Numbered from the stretch's first letter, positions 26,135 through 35,233 are shown. The stretch: DNA of 64,000 bases from Hymenobacter norwichensis DSM 15439 (GCF_000420705.1 NZ_ATVL01000006.1:186001-250000); one strand, 5' to 3'. Translations and numbers: made by a program. The notes: generated from the sequence alone by a model not told the origin.

Positions 26135-26680
26135 ATGGATTTATTTGATCTCAAAGGCCCCCAGGGCAGAGATAACACGCCTGGCCTTAAGCAGTCCATT
26201 TTTGTGGCGGCTGAGCAGGACTTCACGACCATCAAGGGCGTGAAGAAAACCAAGCTCCCAGGTGACTCAGTAACTATCGATGGCTCGCACGCTTTTGCGG
26301 ACGGTAAGGGCTTCGCCAAGTGCTACACCACCCTGAAGACGGCGCAGCTCAAGCTGGGCAACGTCGGTGAGCGTGACGGCCGCGGTAAGAAAATCGACTT
26401 CACCTTCTTCCACCCTGGCAACAGCAAGGAAGTAGCTGAGTTCGACCGCCAGATCAAAAACCAGACGTGCATCATCCTGGTGACCACGCCCGATGGCGAA
26501 GTGCTCCAGCTGGGCTCGGAAGGTTTGGGTGTGGAAATCCTGGGCGAGTACGACTCGGGCACGCTCGACAGCGGCCGTCGTGGTTTCACTTTCAAAGTAG
26601 AGGGCTATGCCAACGGCTTGCTGTTCTACGAAGGTGATATCAAGCAGCTCGATGGTTCCATCGTTGGTGCTGCTGCCTAA
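26135..26680 (+). CDS. Tail-tube-like virion protein
   Basis: 181 residues, beta-rich and Gly-rich, Cys-poor. The pattern of alternating strands (FAKCYTTLKTAQLKLG, FTFKVEGYANGLLFYEGDI) resembles major tail or tube proteins of siphophages, but no exact family was recognised. The location, two genes after capsid and far from the tape measure, makes a head-decoration role an alternative. Confidence 0.55.
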   Translation: MDLFDLKGPQGRDNTPGLKQSIFVAAEQDFTTIKGVKKTKLPGDSVTIDGSHAFADGKGFAKCYTTLKTAQLKLGNVGERDGRGKKIDFTFFHPGNSKEVAEFDRQIKNQTCIILVTTPDGEVLQLGSEGLGVEILGEYDSGTLDSGRRGFTFKVEGYANGLLFYEGDIKQLDGSIVGAAA

Positions 26681-26683
26681 GCC

Positions 26684-26920
26684 GTGAACAAGGATTGGCA
26701 AAAACTGCTGCGCCCCGAAGTGGCCGCGAAGTACGAGGTACTACAAGCTCCGGGCCGCTATGCGGTTCGGGCGCTTGACTACCAGACAATCGACCTCCGT
26801 ACCCTCAGTGTGGCCGAGGCCGACGAGTTGGTAGCGAAGCCAGGTGGAGAGTCCTACTTCAAGCTGCGGAAGGTGCGCCGCAAGCCCTCAGCAGCTCCCA
26901 AGGCAACAGTGGGGGAGTAG
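26684..26920 (+). CDS. Small head-region protein of unknown function
   Basis: 78 residues from a GTG start 3 bp after the previous stop. Basic C-terminal tail (KVRRKPSAAPKA). The core VLQAPGRYAVRALDYQTIDLRTLSVAEAD looks like a small folded domain. No family recognised. The last gene of the capsid unit, ended by a terminator. Confidence 0.6.
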   Translation: MNKDWQKLLRPEVAAKYEVLQAPGRYAVRALDYQTIDLRTLSVAEADELVAKPGGESYFKLRKVRRKPSAAPKATVGE

Positions 26921-26940
26921 GAGCGAAGGAGCTGCCTGAG

Positions 26941-26975
26941 AAAAACGCCTCGGCCATTACGGTCGGGGCGTTTTT
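26941..26975 (+). terminator. Terminator of the capsid unit
   Basis: AAAAACGCC pairs with GGCGTTTTT around a 17-nt inner region with further pairs. Confidence 0.88.
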
Positions 26976-26977
26976 GC

Positions 26978-27012
26978 GTCCTTTTTAGCCGGCATCGGTG
27001 GGGGCAGCTTTG
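26978..27012 (+). promoter_or_regulatory. Phage GTCC-30-CTTTG promoter, copy C
   Basis: GTCCTTTTTAG, then GGCAGCTTTG with 30 bp from GTCC to CTTTG. The next ATG is only 5 bp on, implying a leaderless or nearly leaderless message. Confidence 0.65.
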
Positions 27013-27016
27013 CTCT

Positions 27017-27619
27017 ATGAATGTGGAAATTTCCAACTGGCTGGCCTCTGAGCAACCCTACGAGGTAGGTGTGGCCCTCTACGAGCAGCATGGCACCAGC
27101 GGCATGATTAAGCGGCTGCTGGCCGGCAGTTGCACCAGCTACAACCGGGAGGTGCTGGCCCGTGAGTTGGGCAAGCTCGTGGCCACCGCGCCACCTCCTC
27201 CCCAAACCCCACCTCCGGCCCCGGTGCCGGCTGCCGCGGCCGACGTGCTCACCCAGCTACGCCAGGCCCGCCGCCCGCTGCTCAGTGAGCGGGAATACCT
27301 GCACGCTCGCCTGGAGCTGGCCTCTGATGCCGAGCGTAGTGCCTCAGCCCTGCGCATCCTCGATATCGGCGACTTGCTGAACGAAAGCTATGCGGCCGAG
27401 GCCCACTACGAGAAATATGGCACTCTGCCCGCGCCGCCACCCGTAGCCGAGCCGGCTCCAGAGCTGGCCTCGCTTACCAGCACCGCCGACATCCAATATC
27501 AACTGAAGCTGCTGCGCACCCAGCGCAGCAAGCTAAAAGACCGCCCGGACCGCGCCGAAAAGTTGGCGCAGGTGCTGGCTAACATCGATTTACTGGAATC
27601 CAAATTATCCCCTCAATGA
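27017..27619 (+). CDS. Helical protein opening the packaging unit
   Basis: 200 residues. An N-terminal helical domain (1-55), a Pro-rich linker (about 57-73, repeated P-P), a helical middle, a second Pro-rich linker (about 135-150) and a C-terminal charged coiled coil (about 155-198). No family recognised. It overlaps the ParB-methyltransferase start (ATGA) and heads the terminase unit, so a packaging or DNA-modification partner role is likely. The start follows the promoter box so closely that an internal Met cannot be excluded. Confidence 0.6.
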   Translation: MNVEISNWLASEQPYEVGVALYEQHGTSGMIKRLLAGSCTSYNREVLARELGKLVATAPPPPQTPPPAPVPAAAADVLTQLRQARRPLLSEREYLHARLELASDAERSASALRILDIGDLLNESYAAEAHYEKYGTLPAPPPVAEPAPELASLTSTADIQYQLKLLRTQRSKLKDRPDRAEKLAQVLANIDLLESKLSPQ

Positions 27620-28896
27620 CTACCGAAGAGTTAGCCCCGCTATCCTGGACCACTGTGCAGCGCCGAGTGCGCGACCTGGTGCCCTTATCCTACAATCCGC
27701 GCATTCTGACCGAGGAGGGCCGCACGCGCCTCATGCGCAGTATCCAGAAGTTCAACCTGGCCGAAATACCCGCCATCAACACCGACGACGTGGTGCTGGC
27801 CGGCCACCAGCGCCTGAGCATCCTGCTCGACTTGGGCCGAGGGGATGAAATCATCGACGTGCGGATGCCCAACCGCCTGCTCACCAAGGAGGAGCTGGAC
27901 GAGTACAACATCACTTCCAACGTCGGAGCTGGTGTGTGGGACTATGCCAGCTTGCAGGAGAACTTCGCTCACATCGACCTGGGTGCCATTGGTGATGCCA
28001 GCATGCTGGCCGGCCTCGCCGACCTGGCCAACATGGCGTTGCCCTTGCTGCCCTCGGAAGAGCAGGAGTTCGACCCCACGCCGCCCAAGGAGCCGATATC
28101 GGTGCTCGGCGACGTGTACGAGCTGAGCAGCGATGCCCGTGGCCTGCAGCACGTGCTCGTGTGCGGCTCGTCCACTGATTCGGACGTAGTGGCCAAGGCC
28201 CTGGCCGGCAAGCTCATCGACCTGGTGAACACCGACCCGCCCTACAACGTCAACTACCAGGGCAAAACCAAGGATGCGCTGAAGATTGAGAACGACAGCA
28301 TGGACGATGCTTCGTTCCGTGAGTTCCTCTACGACTACTACACCAACTGCTACACGTTCATGAAGCCGGGTGCGCCCATCTACGTGTTTCACGCAGACTC
28401 GGAAGGGGCCAACTTCCGCCTGGCCATGAAGGATGCGGGCCTGAAGCTGAGTCAGTGCCTGGTGTGGGTGAAGCAACAGTTCGTGATGGGCCGCCAGGAC
28501 TTCCATTGGCAGCATGAGCCGATTCTGTACGGCTGGAAGGAAGGCGAGGCCCACAAGTGGTACTCCGACCGCAAGCAAACCACGGTGCTCCAGTTCGACC
28601 GCCCTCAGCGCAATGGCGAGCACCCGACCATGAAGCCGCTACCCATCCTCGAATACCAGTTGGAGTGCTCCAGTAAGCCCGGCGACGTGGTGTTCGATGG
28701 CTTCAGCGGCTCCGGCTCGGTACTCATTGCCTGCGAGAAGCTGGATCGGGAAGCCCACGTCGTGGAGCTGGACCCAGCCTACGTCGACGTGGACGTGCGC
28801 CGCTATATCAAGTTTATGCGTGATAACCAGCGTCGCTTCACCGTGACGCGCAATGGGGAGGAACTGACCGATGCCGAGCTTGCCCGCTACGAGTAA
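27616..28896 (+). CDS. ParB-like nuclease domain fused to DNA N4/N6 methyltransferase
   Basis: 426 residues. The N-terminal part (about 18-100) is a ParB/Srx-like domain with PLSYNPRILTEEG and VLAGHQRLSILLDLG. The C-terminal part is an amino-methyltransferase with catalytic DPPY (about 207-210) preceding the AdoMet loop FDGFSGSGS (about 358-366), the beta-class motif order. Such fusions are frequent in phages beside terminase genes and probably modify phage DNA to protect it from host nucleases or to mark it for packaging. The target sequence is unknown. No restriction enzyme lies nearby, so it is an orphan methyltransferase. Confidence 0.88.
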   Translation: MTTEELAPLSWTTVQRRVRDLVPLSYNPRILTEEGRTRLMRSIQKFNLAEIPAINTDDVVLAGHQRLSILLDLGRGDEIIDVRMPNRLLTKEELDEYNITSNVGAGVWDYASLQENFAHIDLGAIGDASMLAGLADLANMALPLLPSEEQEFDPTPPKEPISVLGDVYELSSDARGLQHVLVCGSSTDSDVVAKALAGKLIDLVNTDPPYNVNYQGKTKDALKIENDSMDDASFREFLYDYYTNCYTFMKPGAPIYVFHADSEGANFRLAMKDAGLKLSQCLVWVKQQFVMGRQDFHWQHEPILYGWKEGEAHKWYSDRKQTTVLQFDRPQRNGEHPTMKPLPILEYQLECSSKPGDVVFDGFSGSGSVLIACEKLDREAHVVELDPAYVDVDVRRYIKFMRDNQRRFTVTRNGEELTDAELARYE

Positions 28897-29536
28897 CCCG
28901 AACTACTCGCCGGCCACTGAAACGGCGCTGGACCGCATTAAGGCTTCCTACCTGAACGAGGGAGCCGAGGAACTGCTGTCGCCCGACGATAAGAAGCGCA
29001 AAGAGCAACTGGAGGCCGCGCACGGCCTGCTGGTGAACTACCACAGCATGGAGCAGGCCGTTCCGTTGCTGGAGGGCCGCTTCAACATCAGTCGCGCGAC
29101 GGCCTATCGTCGGTGCACCGAAGCCATCCGGCTGTTCGGCGACGTGACCCGCTCCTACAAGGATGGCATCCGCCACATCCTGTACGAGTTTGCCATGAAG
29201 GTTTTCCAGCTGGCTGCCAGCGCGAAACCACCGGATTTGAAGGCTATGAACGCCTCGATCAAGAACATGGCCGTGCTCAAAGGGCTCGACAAAGACGATG
29301 GCAACGCCCTCACGCCCGAAGTGCTGGCCAACCGCTCCTACGTGCTCAATATCACGCTGCAGGGCAAGGATGGTGAAACGAAAAGCATCGATTTGGGCAA
29401 TCTGAACAAGATTGACACCGATACCTATGCCCAGGTGATAGATGCCGTTGAGCAGAGCGACGTGGGCCTAGAGCAAATGCGTGGGCTGCTGCTGGAGGCC
29501 ACGGATGATGGGAAAGGAGACGACGACGATGAATAA
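28871..29536 (+). CDS. Terminase small subunit (predicted)
   Basis: 221 residues, overlapping the methyltransferase gene by 26 bp and the large terminase by 8 bp. A helix-turn-helix is visible near 62-85 (AVPLLEGRFNISRATAYRRCTEA), then a helical oligomerisation region and an acidic tail (DDGKGDDDDE) that may contact the large subunit. No named family was recognised, but position and architecture fit a DNA-recognising small terminase that picks the packaging start site. Confidence 0.78.
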   Translation: MPSLPATSNPNYSPATETALDRIKASYLNEGAEELLSPDDKKRKEQLEAAHGLLVNYHSMEQAVPLLEGRFNISRATAYRRCTEAIRLFGDVTRSYKDGIRHILYEFAMKVFQLAASAKPPDLKAMNASIKNMAVLKGLDKDDGNALTPEVLANRSYVLNITLQGKDGETKSIDLGNLNKIDTDTYAQVIDAVEQSDVGLEQMRGLLLEATDDGKGDDDDE

Positions 29537-31214
29537 GCCCCATATCAAGCCGTTGTCGTTCAACCGGCCCCAGCTCCGGTTTGTGCTCTCGAAACTGGCC
29601 TCGGCCGTCTCGCTCTGGAGCCGGGCCACCGGCAAGTCCACCATCATCGCCTGGCTGATCCACATGATTGTCCAGAAGATGCCCCGCAGCTGCTGGGGCC
29701 TGGTGGGCTCGACGTATGGCCAGATGCTGACCCGCACGCTGCCCTCGACGATTGCCGCGCTGGAAAAGCTCGGCTACATCAAGGACGTGCACTATTTCAT
29801 TGGCCGTAAGCCGCCCGAAAACTGGAACTGGCCCGAGCCGTTCCAGCGCCCGGTTACTTACAAGCACTTCTGGATTTTCTACACTGGAGCCGGTTTTCAC
29901 CTGATAACGCAGGATGGCAACGGCTCCAGTTCGCGGGGTCTGAACCTGGATGGCTACATCGGTGACGAGGCCCTGCTGCTGGACCGGGAAAAGCTGGGCA
30001 CCGACGTAATTGCCTCCAACCGGGGCAACAAGGACTTCTGGAAGGGCTGCGACCTGCACCACGGCAAGTTCCTGTTCTCGTCGATGCCCTGGGGCGACCA
30101 AGGCAAGTGGCTGCTCAACGACTCGCTCTACTACGAGCGGGATGGCAATGCTTTCGAGGCCACTCGCAACAGCATGATCAAGCTCCAGATGGAGTTCGTG
30201 GATACCCGCAGCATGAGCACCCGCATGCAGCTCTACCAGGAAATCCTGGACCTCAGCAAGCAGTTGCGGTTCTACCCGAACCCCAAGGCCATGAAGCGGG
30301 ATAAGCAGGAAACGCCCAAAGGGCTGCTCTACAGCGAGGCCAACATCTTCGATAACCTGGGCAACATCGGCATACCCTACTTGGAGGAGCAGCGCCGGGA
30401 GCTATCAGACTTCGTGTTCCTGATTGAGATTCTGAATCAGCGGCCGGCCACGGTGGAGGCCGGCTTCTATCCGCGGCTGAAGATATCCCATCATGCTGAG
30501 GAGTGCATGGCCAACGATTACATCGCGGGCCTGGGCTTCAACATCGCCAAGCTCCGGGAGCCAGGCTGTCTGCTCGATGCCGACTGCTTGGCTCACCTGC
30601 CTATTCGCGGGGCCGTGGACTGGGGCAGTAAGATCAGCTGCTTACTGGTGGGGCAGGTGCATAAGGAGGCTGGCGAATACCGGTTCCTCAAGGACTTCCA
30701 CGTTAAGCACCCCAAGCTCATTGAGGACTTGGCCAAGCTGTTCACCGACTACTATGCCAACCATCTGCTCAAGGAGTTCCACTTCATTGAGGATAGTGAA
30801 TGGGGTAACGCTAGGAAGCCCGATAGTAAGCTGACCTACAACCAGGCGTTTGCCGAGGAGCTGAAGAAGGCGGGCTGGCGCGTGCGCCACTTCAACCAGG
30901 GCCGCGTGCCCAGCTATGCCCACCGCTATAAGCTGGGCATCGACCTGTTGGGTGAGCAGGATGCTCGGCAGCTACTCATCCGCTTCAACAAGGTGAACTG
31001 CAAGAACACCCTGACGGCGATGAGCATGGCCCCGCTGAAAGAGAACAGCAAGGGGGAGATCGAGAAGGACAAGACCAGTGAGCGGAAGAAGACGATACCA
31101 GGAGAGGAGGCCACCCACTTCACCGACACCGTGGACCTGCACTTCCTCAGCATCGATAAGCATGTGGTCCGCTCGACTCCCGAGGCCGGTGGCCTACTGA
31201 TGGTCAGCAGCTAG
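29529..31214 (+). CDS. Terminase large subunit
   Basis: 561 residues from the ATG overlapping the small-subunit stop. The N-terminal packaging ATPase has a Walker A-like SRATGKST (31-38) and an acidic Walker B region GDEALLLD (about 143-150). The C-terminal RNase H-like nuclease shows RGAVDWGSK (Asp near 364), EDSEWGNAR (about 421) and a late HFTDTVD block. It cuts concatemeric DNA and drives it into the prohead through the portal. Its end overlaps a convergent minus-strand gene by 21 bp. Confidence 0.88.
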   Translation: MNKPHIKPLSFNRPQLRFVLSKLASAVSLWSRATGKSTIIAWLIHMIVQKMPRSCWGLVGSTYGQMLTRTLPSTIAALEKLGYIKDVHYFIGRKPPENWNWPEPFQRPVTYKHFWIFYTGAGFHLITQDGNGSSSRGLNLDGYIGDEALLLDREKLGTDVIASNRGNKDFWKGCDLHHGKFLFSSMPWGDQGKWLLNDSLYYERDGNAFEATRNSMIKLQMEFVDTRSMSTRMQLYQEILDLSKQLRFYPNPKAMKRDKQETPKGLLYSEANIFDNLGNIGIPYLEEQRRELSDFVFLIEILNQRPATVEAGFYPRLKISHHAEECMANDYIAGLGFNIAKLREPGCLLDADCLAHLPIRGAVDWGSKISCLLVGQVHKEAGEYRFLKDFHVKHPKLIEDLAKLFTDYYANHLLKEFHFIEDSEWGNARKPDSKLTYNQAFAEELKKAGWRVRHFNQGRVPSYAHRYKLGIDLLGEQDARQLLIRFNKVNCKNTLTAMSMAPLKENSKGEIEKDKTSERKKTIPGEEATHFTDTVDLHFLSIDKHVVRSTPEAGGLLMVSS

Positions 31215-31607
31215 AATAGTCCAGATAACCGTGGTAGTCGGCCCGTAGTGGAACTTGCCAGTTGCCGTCAGGTTAGATTTAGGTAGCGTGGTTATTGTAA
31301 ACTCCAGTAACTGATTAATCTCTTCCTGTCTAGCTCGGTCTTCTGGCAGGGATAGATAAATGTTCTCTGTTGTACGCTCTTCTTTGAGTGCTAGCGCATA
31401 GCGTTCATAAATAGCTGAGTGTTCCATCTCTAGCTGGAACGTCTCTTCATCAATAGGGGTAAGCAAGTAGGGAGTTGGTTGCCCATCTATATCATAATCC
31501 AGTTGGCACACATAGTAGTGAGGTTGGCCTGCAAAGCTGGTGACACCTTCCCGTGCCCCATCATACCATACTGAGATGGTGTACACTGTATCGAGTGCAG
31601 TTGTCAT
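31194..31607 (-). CDS. Minus-strand cargo gene in the packaging module, unknown function
   Basis: 137 residues from the ATG giving MTTALDTVY, with a TACCTTTC box just before it. Further upstream in-frame Met codons would extend it through a terminator hairpin. Mixed beta/alpha and acidic, with a central EMEHSAIYERYALALKEER helix. No family recognised. It is the only reverse gene between the early region and the tail module and is visibly AT-richer than the terminase beside it, which suggests an acquired gene expressed independently of the lytic programme. Confidence 0.65.
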   Translation of the reverse strand: MTTALDTVYTISVWYDGAREGVTSFAGQPHYYVCQLDYDIDGQPTPYLLTPIDEETFQLEMEHSAIYERYALALKEERTTENIYLSLPEDRARQEEINQLLEFTITTLPKSNLTATGKFHYGPTTTVIWTILAADHQ

Positions 31608-31652
31608 AGGTGAAAGGTAAAAGATGCCAGCGAACTGAGTGGAAATAATGTG

Positions 31653-31687
31653 AAAAGCCTGTTTGCGCATTGCGAACGGGCTTTTTT
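31653..31687 (+). terminator. Terminator downstream of the terminase/minus-strand gene pair
   Basis: AAAAGCCTGTTTGC pairs with GCGAACGGGCTTTT (two G-U pairs), continuing into T6. Confidence 0.75.
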
Positions 31688-31882
31688 GTGTCCACACCCC
31701 TGGGGTATATCCCCTGGGCCGACTCGTGGAAATTTCCACACGCGACAGTGCGCGTCGGGGTGAGTAACGACAATTTGAGACTAAAACGGATTCTGGTAGG
31801 CCAAAAACGCCCTTCCTGATACCGTGAGGGCAATACCCTGTGAGATTGGGGGTTTTGCGGCCCGTTTCGCGGTGGGTTTTCT

Positions 31883-31917
31883 GTCCTTTTTCCCGCTTTC
31901 GGGGTCGGCGAATTTCG
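31883..31917 (+). promoter_or_regulatory. Phage GTCC-type promoter, diverged copy D
   Basis: GTCCTTTTTCC is intact, but the 30-bp position reads TTTCG within GAATTTCG instead of CTTTG. Six bp before the next ATG. Confidence 0.4.
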
Positions 31918-31922
31918 TCTCG

Positions 31923-32261
31923 ATGATTCCGAATTCTATCCGACTAGCCGACGCATTACAGCAAATGGAGGAAGCCGATACCGGCTTCACGCTCCGGTTC
32001 GTGCAGGCCGACCGCAAGCGCAAAAAGGCCGGCAAAATCGTGGAGTGGCACCACTGCCGACTCTCCCGGCCGCGGCAGGGCCAGCGCAAGAAACTCGTGC
32101 CCGCCGCCGACGTGCCCGAGGCCGCGCCGCGGTCCAGCCGCCAGCCGGCCCACTTCGCCAACGCCACCCGCAACCTGGTGCAGGGCCGCAGCACGCAGGT
32201 GCGCAAAGTGCATATCTGGCTAATCCTGGCCTTCAATGGTAAAAAAGTAGTGTTATCATGA
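31923..32261 (+). CDS. Small basic protein before the portal
   Basis: 112 residues from the ATG giving MIPNSIRL. Strongly basic and Arg/Lys-rich in the middle, with a hydrophobic C-terminal stretch (VHIWLILAF). No family recognised. Its stop overlaps the portal start by ATGA, so it is coupled to the portal gene. It could be a head-tail joining or DNA-contacting protein. Confidence 0.6.
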   Translation: MIPNSIRLADALQQMEEADTGFTLRFVQADRKRKKAGKIVEWHHCRLSRPRQGQRKKLVPAADVPEAAPRSSRQPAHFANATRNLVQGRSTQVRKVHIWLILAFNGKKVVLS

Positions 32262-33637
32262 GTGTTGTATTTAACAATGACCTAACGGTAGGCTATACCG
32301 AAAACGGTACGGGCGGCATTGCCGTCCGTACTGGCCTGAGCATGGCGGCTACTGGTGGCGCTGGCAACCCAACGGGCGGCGACGCGCCGGGTGCTACACC
32401 CACTACGTCGGTGAAGAAAGACACCGGCAGCGACGACATCGCGCCTTGGGGCGAGGACAACCTGTTTCCGCAGGCGGTTATCAAAGACATCGAGCGCAAC
32501 ACCATCCTGCCCGCGGTGCTGGAAAAGAAAACCAGCATGATGTATGGCGGGGGCCTGGTGTACGGCATCATCACTGGCAAAGACAAGGATGGCCGGCCCG
32601 TTTTCGAGGCGCAGTCCATTTCGGAAATCGACGAGTTCTTCGAGTACTCGCGCCTGGACCGCTATGCCTTCGAAGGGCTGCTCGATATCAACACCTTCGC
32701 CAACGCCTTCCCGGAAATTATTCTTTCCAAGAACCGCCAGAAGGTCAAGCTGATAACCATTCAGGAAGCAGCGTGGTGCCGCTATTTGAAGGTGAAGAAG
32801 GGCGTGCTGCCTGGCGTGGTGATTAACGCCAACTGGGACAATGGCGGCACTTCCAAGGACGAAAACGCCACCACGGTGCCGGTGCTCGACCCCTACTTCG
32901 ATGCTGTGGGCAACCTACGGGCCGCAAAGGGCTGGAAGTTTATTTATCCGCTCAGCATCCCAAGCCCGGATAAGGCACTGTACCAGTTGGCGGCTTGGAA
33001 CGCTGTGCGTCGCTCAGGCTGGCTGGATGTAGCTGCGGCCATTCCAGAGTTCAAGCGGATGCTGTTCAAAAACCAGCTCAGCGTCAAGTACATCATTGAG
33101 GTGCACTCGGCCTATTGGGAGTGGAAATACGGCGACTGGGACGGACTAAGCCGCGACGAGAAGAAGCAGCTGCTGGAGGAGGAAATCAAAGCCTTCAACG
33201 ACGTGATGCAGGGCACCAACGGGGCGGGCAAAACGGTGATGACCACTACCATCGTCGACAAGAAAACGAACCAGGAGGTGGCGGCATTCAAGATTACGGC
33301 CGTCGACGACAAACTCAAGGACGGCCTGCACATCGAAGACTCCAACGAGGCCAGCACCCACACCTACACCGCCCTGTCGATGCCGCCAAGTTTGATGGGC
33401 GTCTCACCCGGCAAGAGCATGGGCGACGGTGCTGGGGGCGGTTCCGAGCCACGGGTGCTGTTCAACAACTTCGTCAGCACCTCCCAATTCCAGCTCGACC
33501 TGCTGACGGCCCCGCTAAACCTGATTTCCAAATACAACGGCTGGAAAGTGGGGGATAAATACATCGTGTGGCGTTTCCTCAATCCCTTCGTGATGGAGAT
33601 GCCGGAAAGCAAGCCAAAACAACAAGAATCCAAATAG
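32258..33637 (+). CDS. Portal protein (predicted)
   Basis: 459 residues. A flexible Gly/Thr-rich N terminus (about 1-55), then PWGEDNLFPQAV and a long mixed domain, a central helix-rich stem region (about 250-330) and a clip-like C terminus. The sequence LSMPPSLMGVSPGKSMGDGAGGG, about 370-392, is typical of portals in Bacteroidota phages. Size and position after terminase fit. It would form the dodecameric ring for DNA entry and tail joining. Confidence 0.8.
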   Translation: MSVVFNNDLTVGYTENGTGGIAVRTGLSMAATGGAGNPTGGDAPGATPTTSVKKDTGSDDIAPWGEDNLFPQAVIKDIERNTILPAVLEKKTSMMYGGGLVYGIITGKDKDGRPVFEAQSISEIDEFFEYSRLDRYAFEGLLDINTFANAFPEIILSKNRQKVKLITIQEAAWCRYLKVKKGVLPGVVINANWDNGGTSKDENATTVPVLDPYFDAVGNLRAAKGWKFIYPLSIPSPDKALYQLAAWNAVRRSGWLDVAAAIPEFKRMLFKNQLSVKYIIEVHSAYWEWKYGDWDGLSRDEKKQLLEEEIKAFNDVMQGTNGAGKTVMTTTIVDKKTNQEVAAFKITAVDDKLKDGLHIEDSNEASTHTYTALSMPPSLMGVSPGKSMGDGAGGGSEPRVLFNNFVSTSQFQLDLLTAPLNLISKYNGWKVGDKYIVWRFLNPFVMEMPESKPKQQESK

Positions 33638-33639
33638 TT

Positions 33640-34653
33640 ATGGGACTTATCCGCTCTATTGAGAATTATCGTGAGTACGTTGTCGTCAATAAAAACTCGT
33701 TTTCGCTGGCCTCCATCCAGCCCGACATGCGCCTGGTGGAACAGGACCGCATCAAGCCGCTAGTGGGGGCAGCCTACTACTACGAGTTGGATGGTAAGCT
33801 GACCGCAGGCACCGAGCTTACCGGACCCGAGAAGGACGTGCTGGAGCTGCTGCGCCAAGCCGTGGCCACGTTAGCAATGGTGGCTTACCTGCCGATGGGG
33901 CAACTGGAAATTACTGACATGGGCGTGACCGTTACCGCCACCGGCGACCGGAAGCAGCCCTACCAGTGGCAAATCAACCAGCTCCGCTCCAACCTACAAG
34001 CCAAGGGCTACAATGCGCTGGAAAAAGCGCTGACGCTGCTCGATGAGCATATCGATGCGCCGGAGTTTGCGGCCTGGGCAACGTCGGCTGCGGCCACCGC
34101 CTCTCACAAGTTCTTCCTGAACACGGCCGCAGGTTTCTCTGAGCACTACAACATCGGCGGCTCCCGCCTCACGTACCTGGCCATGTTGCCCACGCTCCGG
34201 AAAATGGAGCGCTTCAGCATCGAGCCGGTGCTGGGCGAGGCGTACTACCTGGAGCTGAAAGCCGAGGTTGCGGCCCGCACGGTGTCGGCCGACAACCTGC
34301 ACGTACTGGAGCAGTACGTGCGGCCGGCGCTGGCCCACCTGACCGTGGGCAAGGCGGTGCCCGAAATCGGGCTGGGCCTGAACGGCGACGCCATCGAGCT
34401 GAACGTGTACCGCCTCGACGATGCCAACCAGAAGGAGGCCGATGCGTCGCTGGATAGCTTGCTCAGCCTGAAGGTGGAGCAGGCAATGGGCGACGCGATG
34501 GTGTACCTGGAGCGGTTGAAAGCCTACCTCAACGCCAACGCCTCGGCCACCCGGTTCGCCACGTACTTCGCCTCCCGCCAGTACCAGTCGCCCACCGCAC
34601 CCCGCGCCACGGTACGCACCGCCTCTGATGGGGCTGTTTACGGCTGGCTGTGA
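33640..34653 (+). CDS. Head-tail connector-region protein (DUF6712-like)
   Basis: 337 residues, mostly helical, two similar halves each with a QxxxRIKPLVGxAYYYEL-like segment (about 29-52 and 195-215: FSIEPVLGEAYYLEL), suggesting an internal duplication. It resembles the DUF6712 family of Bacteroidota phage proteins found between portal and lysis or tail genes. A connector or tail-completion role is likely from position. The start is the ATG 3 bp after the portal stop. Confidence 0.65.
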   Translation: MGLIRSIENYREYVVVNKNSFSLASIQPDMRLVEQDRIKPLVGAAYYYELDGKLTAGTELTGPEKDVLELLRQAVATLAMVAYLPMGQLEITDMGVTVTATGDRKQPYQWQINQLRSNLQAKGYNALEKALTLLDEHIDAPEFAAWATSAAATASHKFFLNTAAGFSEHYNIGGSRLTYLAMLPTLRKMERFSIEPVLGEAYYLELKAEVAARTVSADNLHVLEQYVRPALAHLTVGKAVPEIGLGLNGDAIELNVYRLDDANQKEADASLDSLLSLKVEQAMGDAMVYLERLKAYLNANASATRFATYFASRQYQSPTAPRATVRTASDGAVYGWL

Positions 34654-35231
34654 TGCGGGCCATTCTTCAGCCAGTGCTGCTGTTCCTTGGCGGGCCGCGC
34701 ACCATGTTCGTGCTGGTTACGGCCCGCGACGCTTCGCCCTGGGCGCTGCTCGTGCGGCAGTACTTCTTTGCTGACTGGCAGTTTGCCGGGTTTCTGTGCA
34801 CGCTGATTTTCGTGGATACCGTCACTGGCGTGCTCCGGAGCTGGCAGAAGCACCAGGTGAGCAGCCGCGCCTTCAGCCGCATTTTCATCAAGTGCCTGGT
34901 CTACCTGCTGCTGCTGGTGCTGGCCCACGTGATGACGAGTTTCACCATCAAGGGCAAGGTGAACGTGGTGTTTCAGTGGTTCGACACCTTCATCTACTGC
35001 GCCATGATGGCCCGCGAAGCCCTGAGCGTGCTGGAAAATCTGGCCGCCGTCGCACCCGAGTTGGTGCCCAAAAAGCTGGTTAAGCGCCTGGCCCTATTCA
35101 GCGAAGACCCCGAAGCTGCCTTGGGTGAGCTGAAGGCCACACCCAAGGCAGCTTCGGAAGTGGTGAGCCCAGAGATAGTAGAGTTTCCCAATCCTTCATC
35201 GGTGCCCACTGAGGGTGCCATAATCAATTAA
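34653..35231 (+). CDS. Phage holin (predicted)
   Basis: 192 residues with three hydrophobic segments: about 45-65 (FAGFLCTLIFVDTVTGVL), 82-105 (IKCLVYLLLLVLAHVMTSF) and about 113-133, then a long charged cytoplasmic tail. The FVDTVTGVLRSWQ pattern fits the Bacteroidota/Firmicutes phage holin family (holin 4 type). It would permeabilise the inner membrane at the end of infection and release the endolysin coded 2 bp downstream. Confidence 0.8.
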   Translation: MRAILQPVLLFLGGPRTMFVLVTARDASPWALLVRQYFFADWQFAGFLCTLIFVDTVTGVLRSWQKHQVSSRAFSRIFIKCLVYLLLLVLAHVMTSFTIKGKVNVVFQWFDTFIYCAMMAREALSVLENLAAVAPELVPKKLVKRLALFSEDPEAALGELKATPKAASEVVSPEIVEFPNPSSVPTEGAIIN

Positions 35232-35233
35232 TT

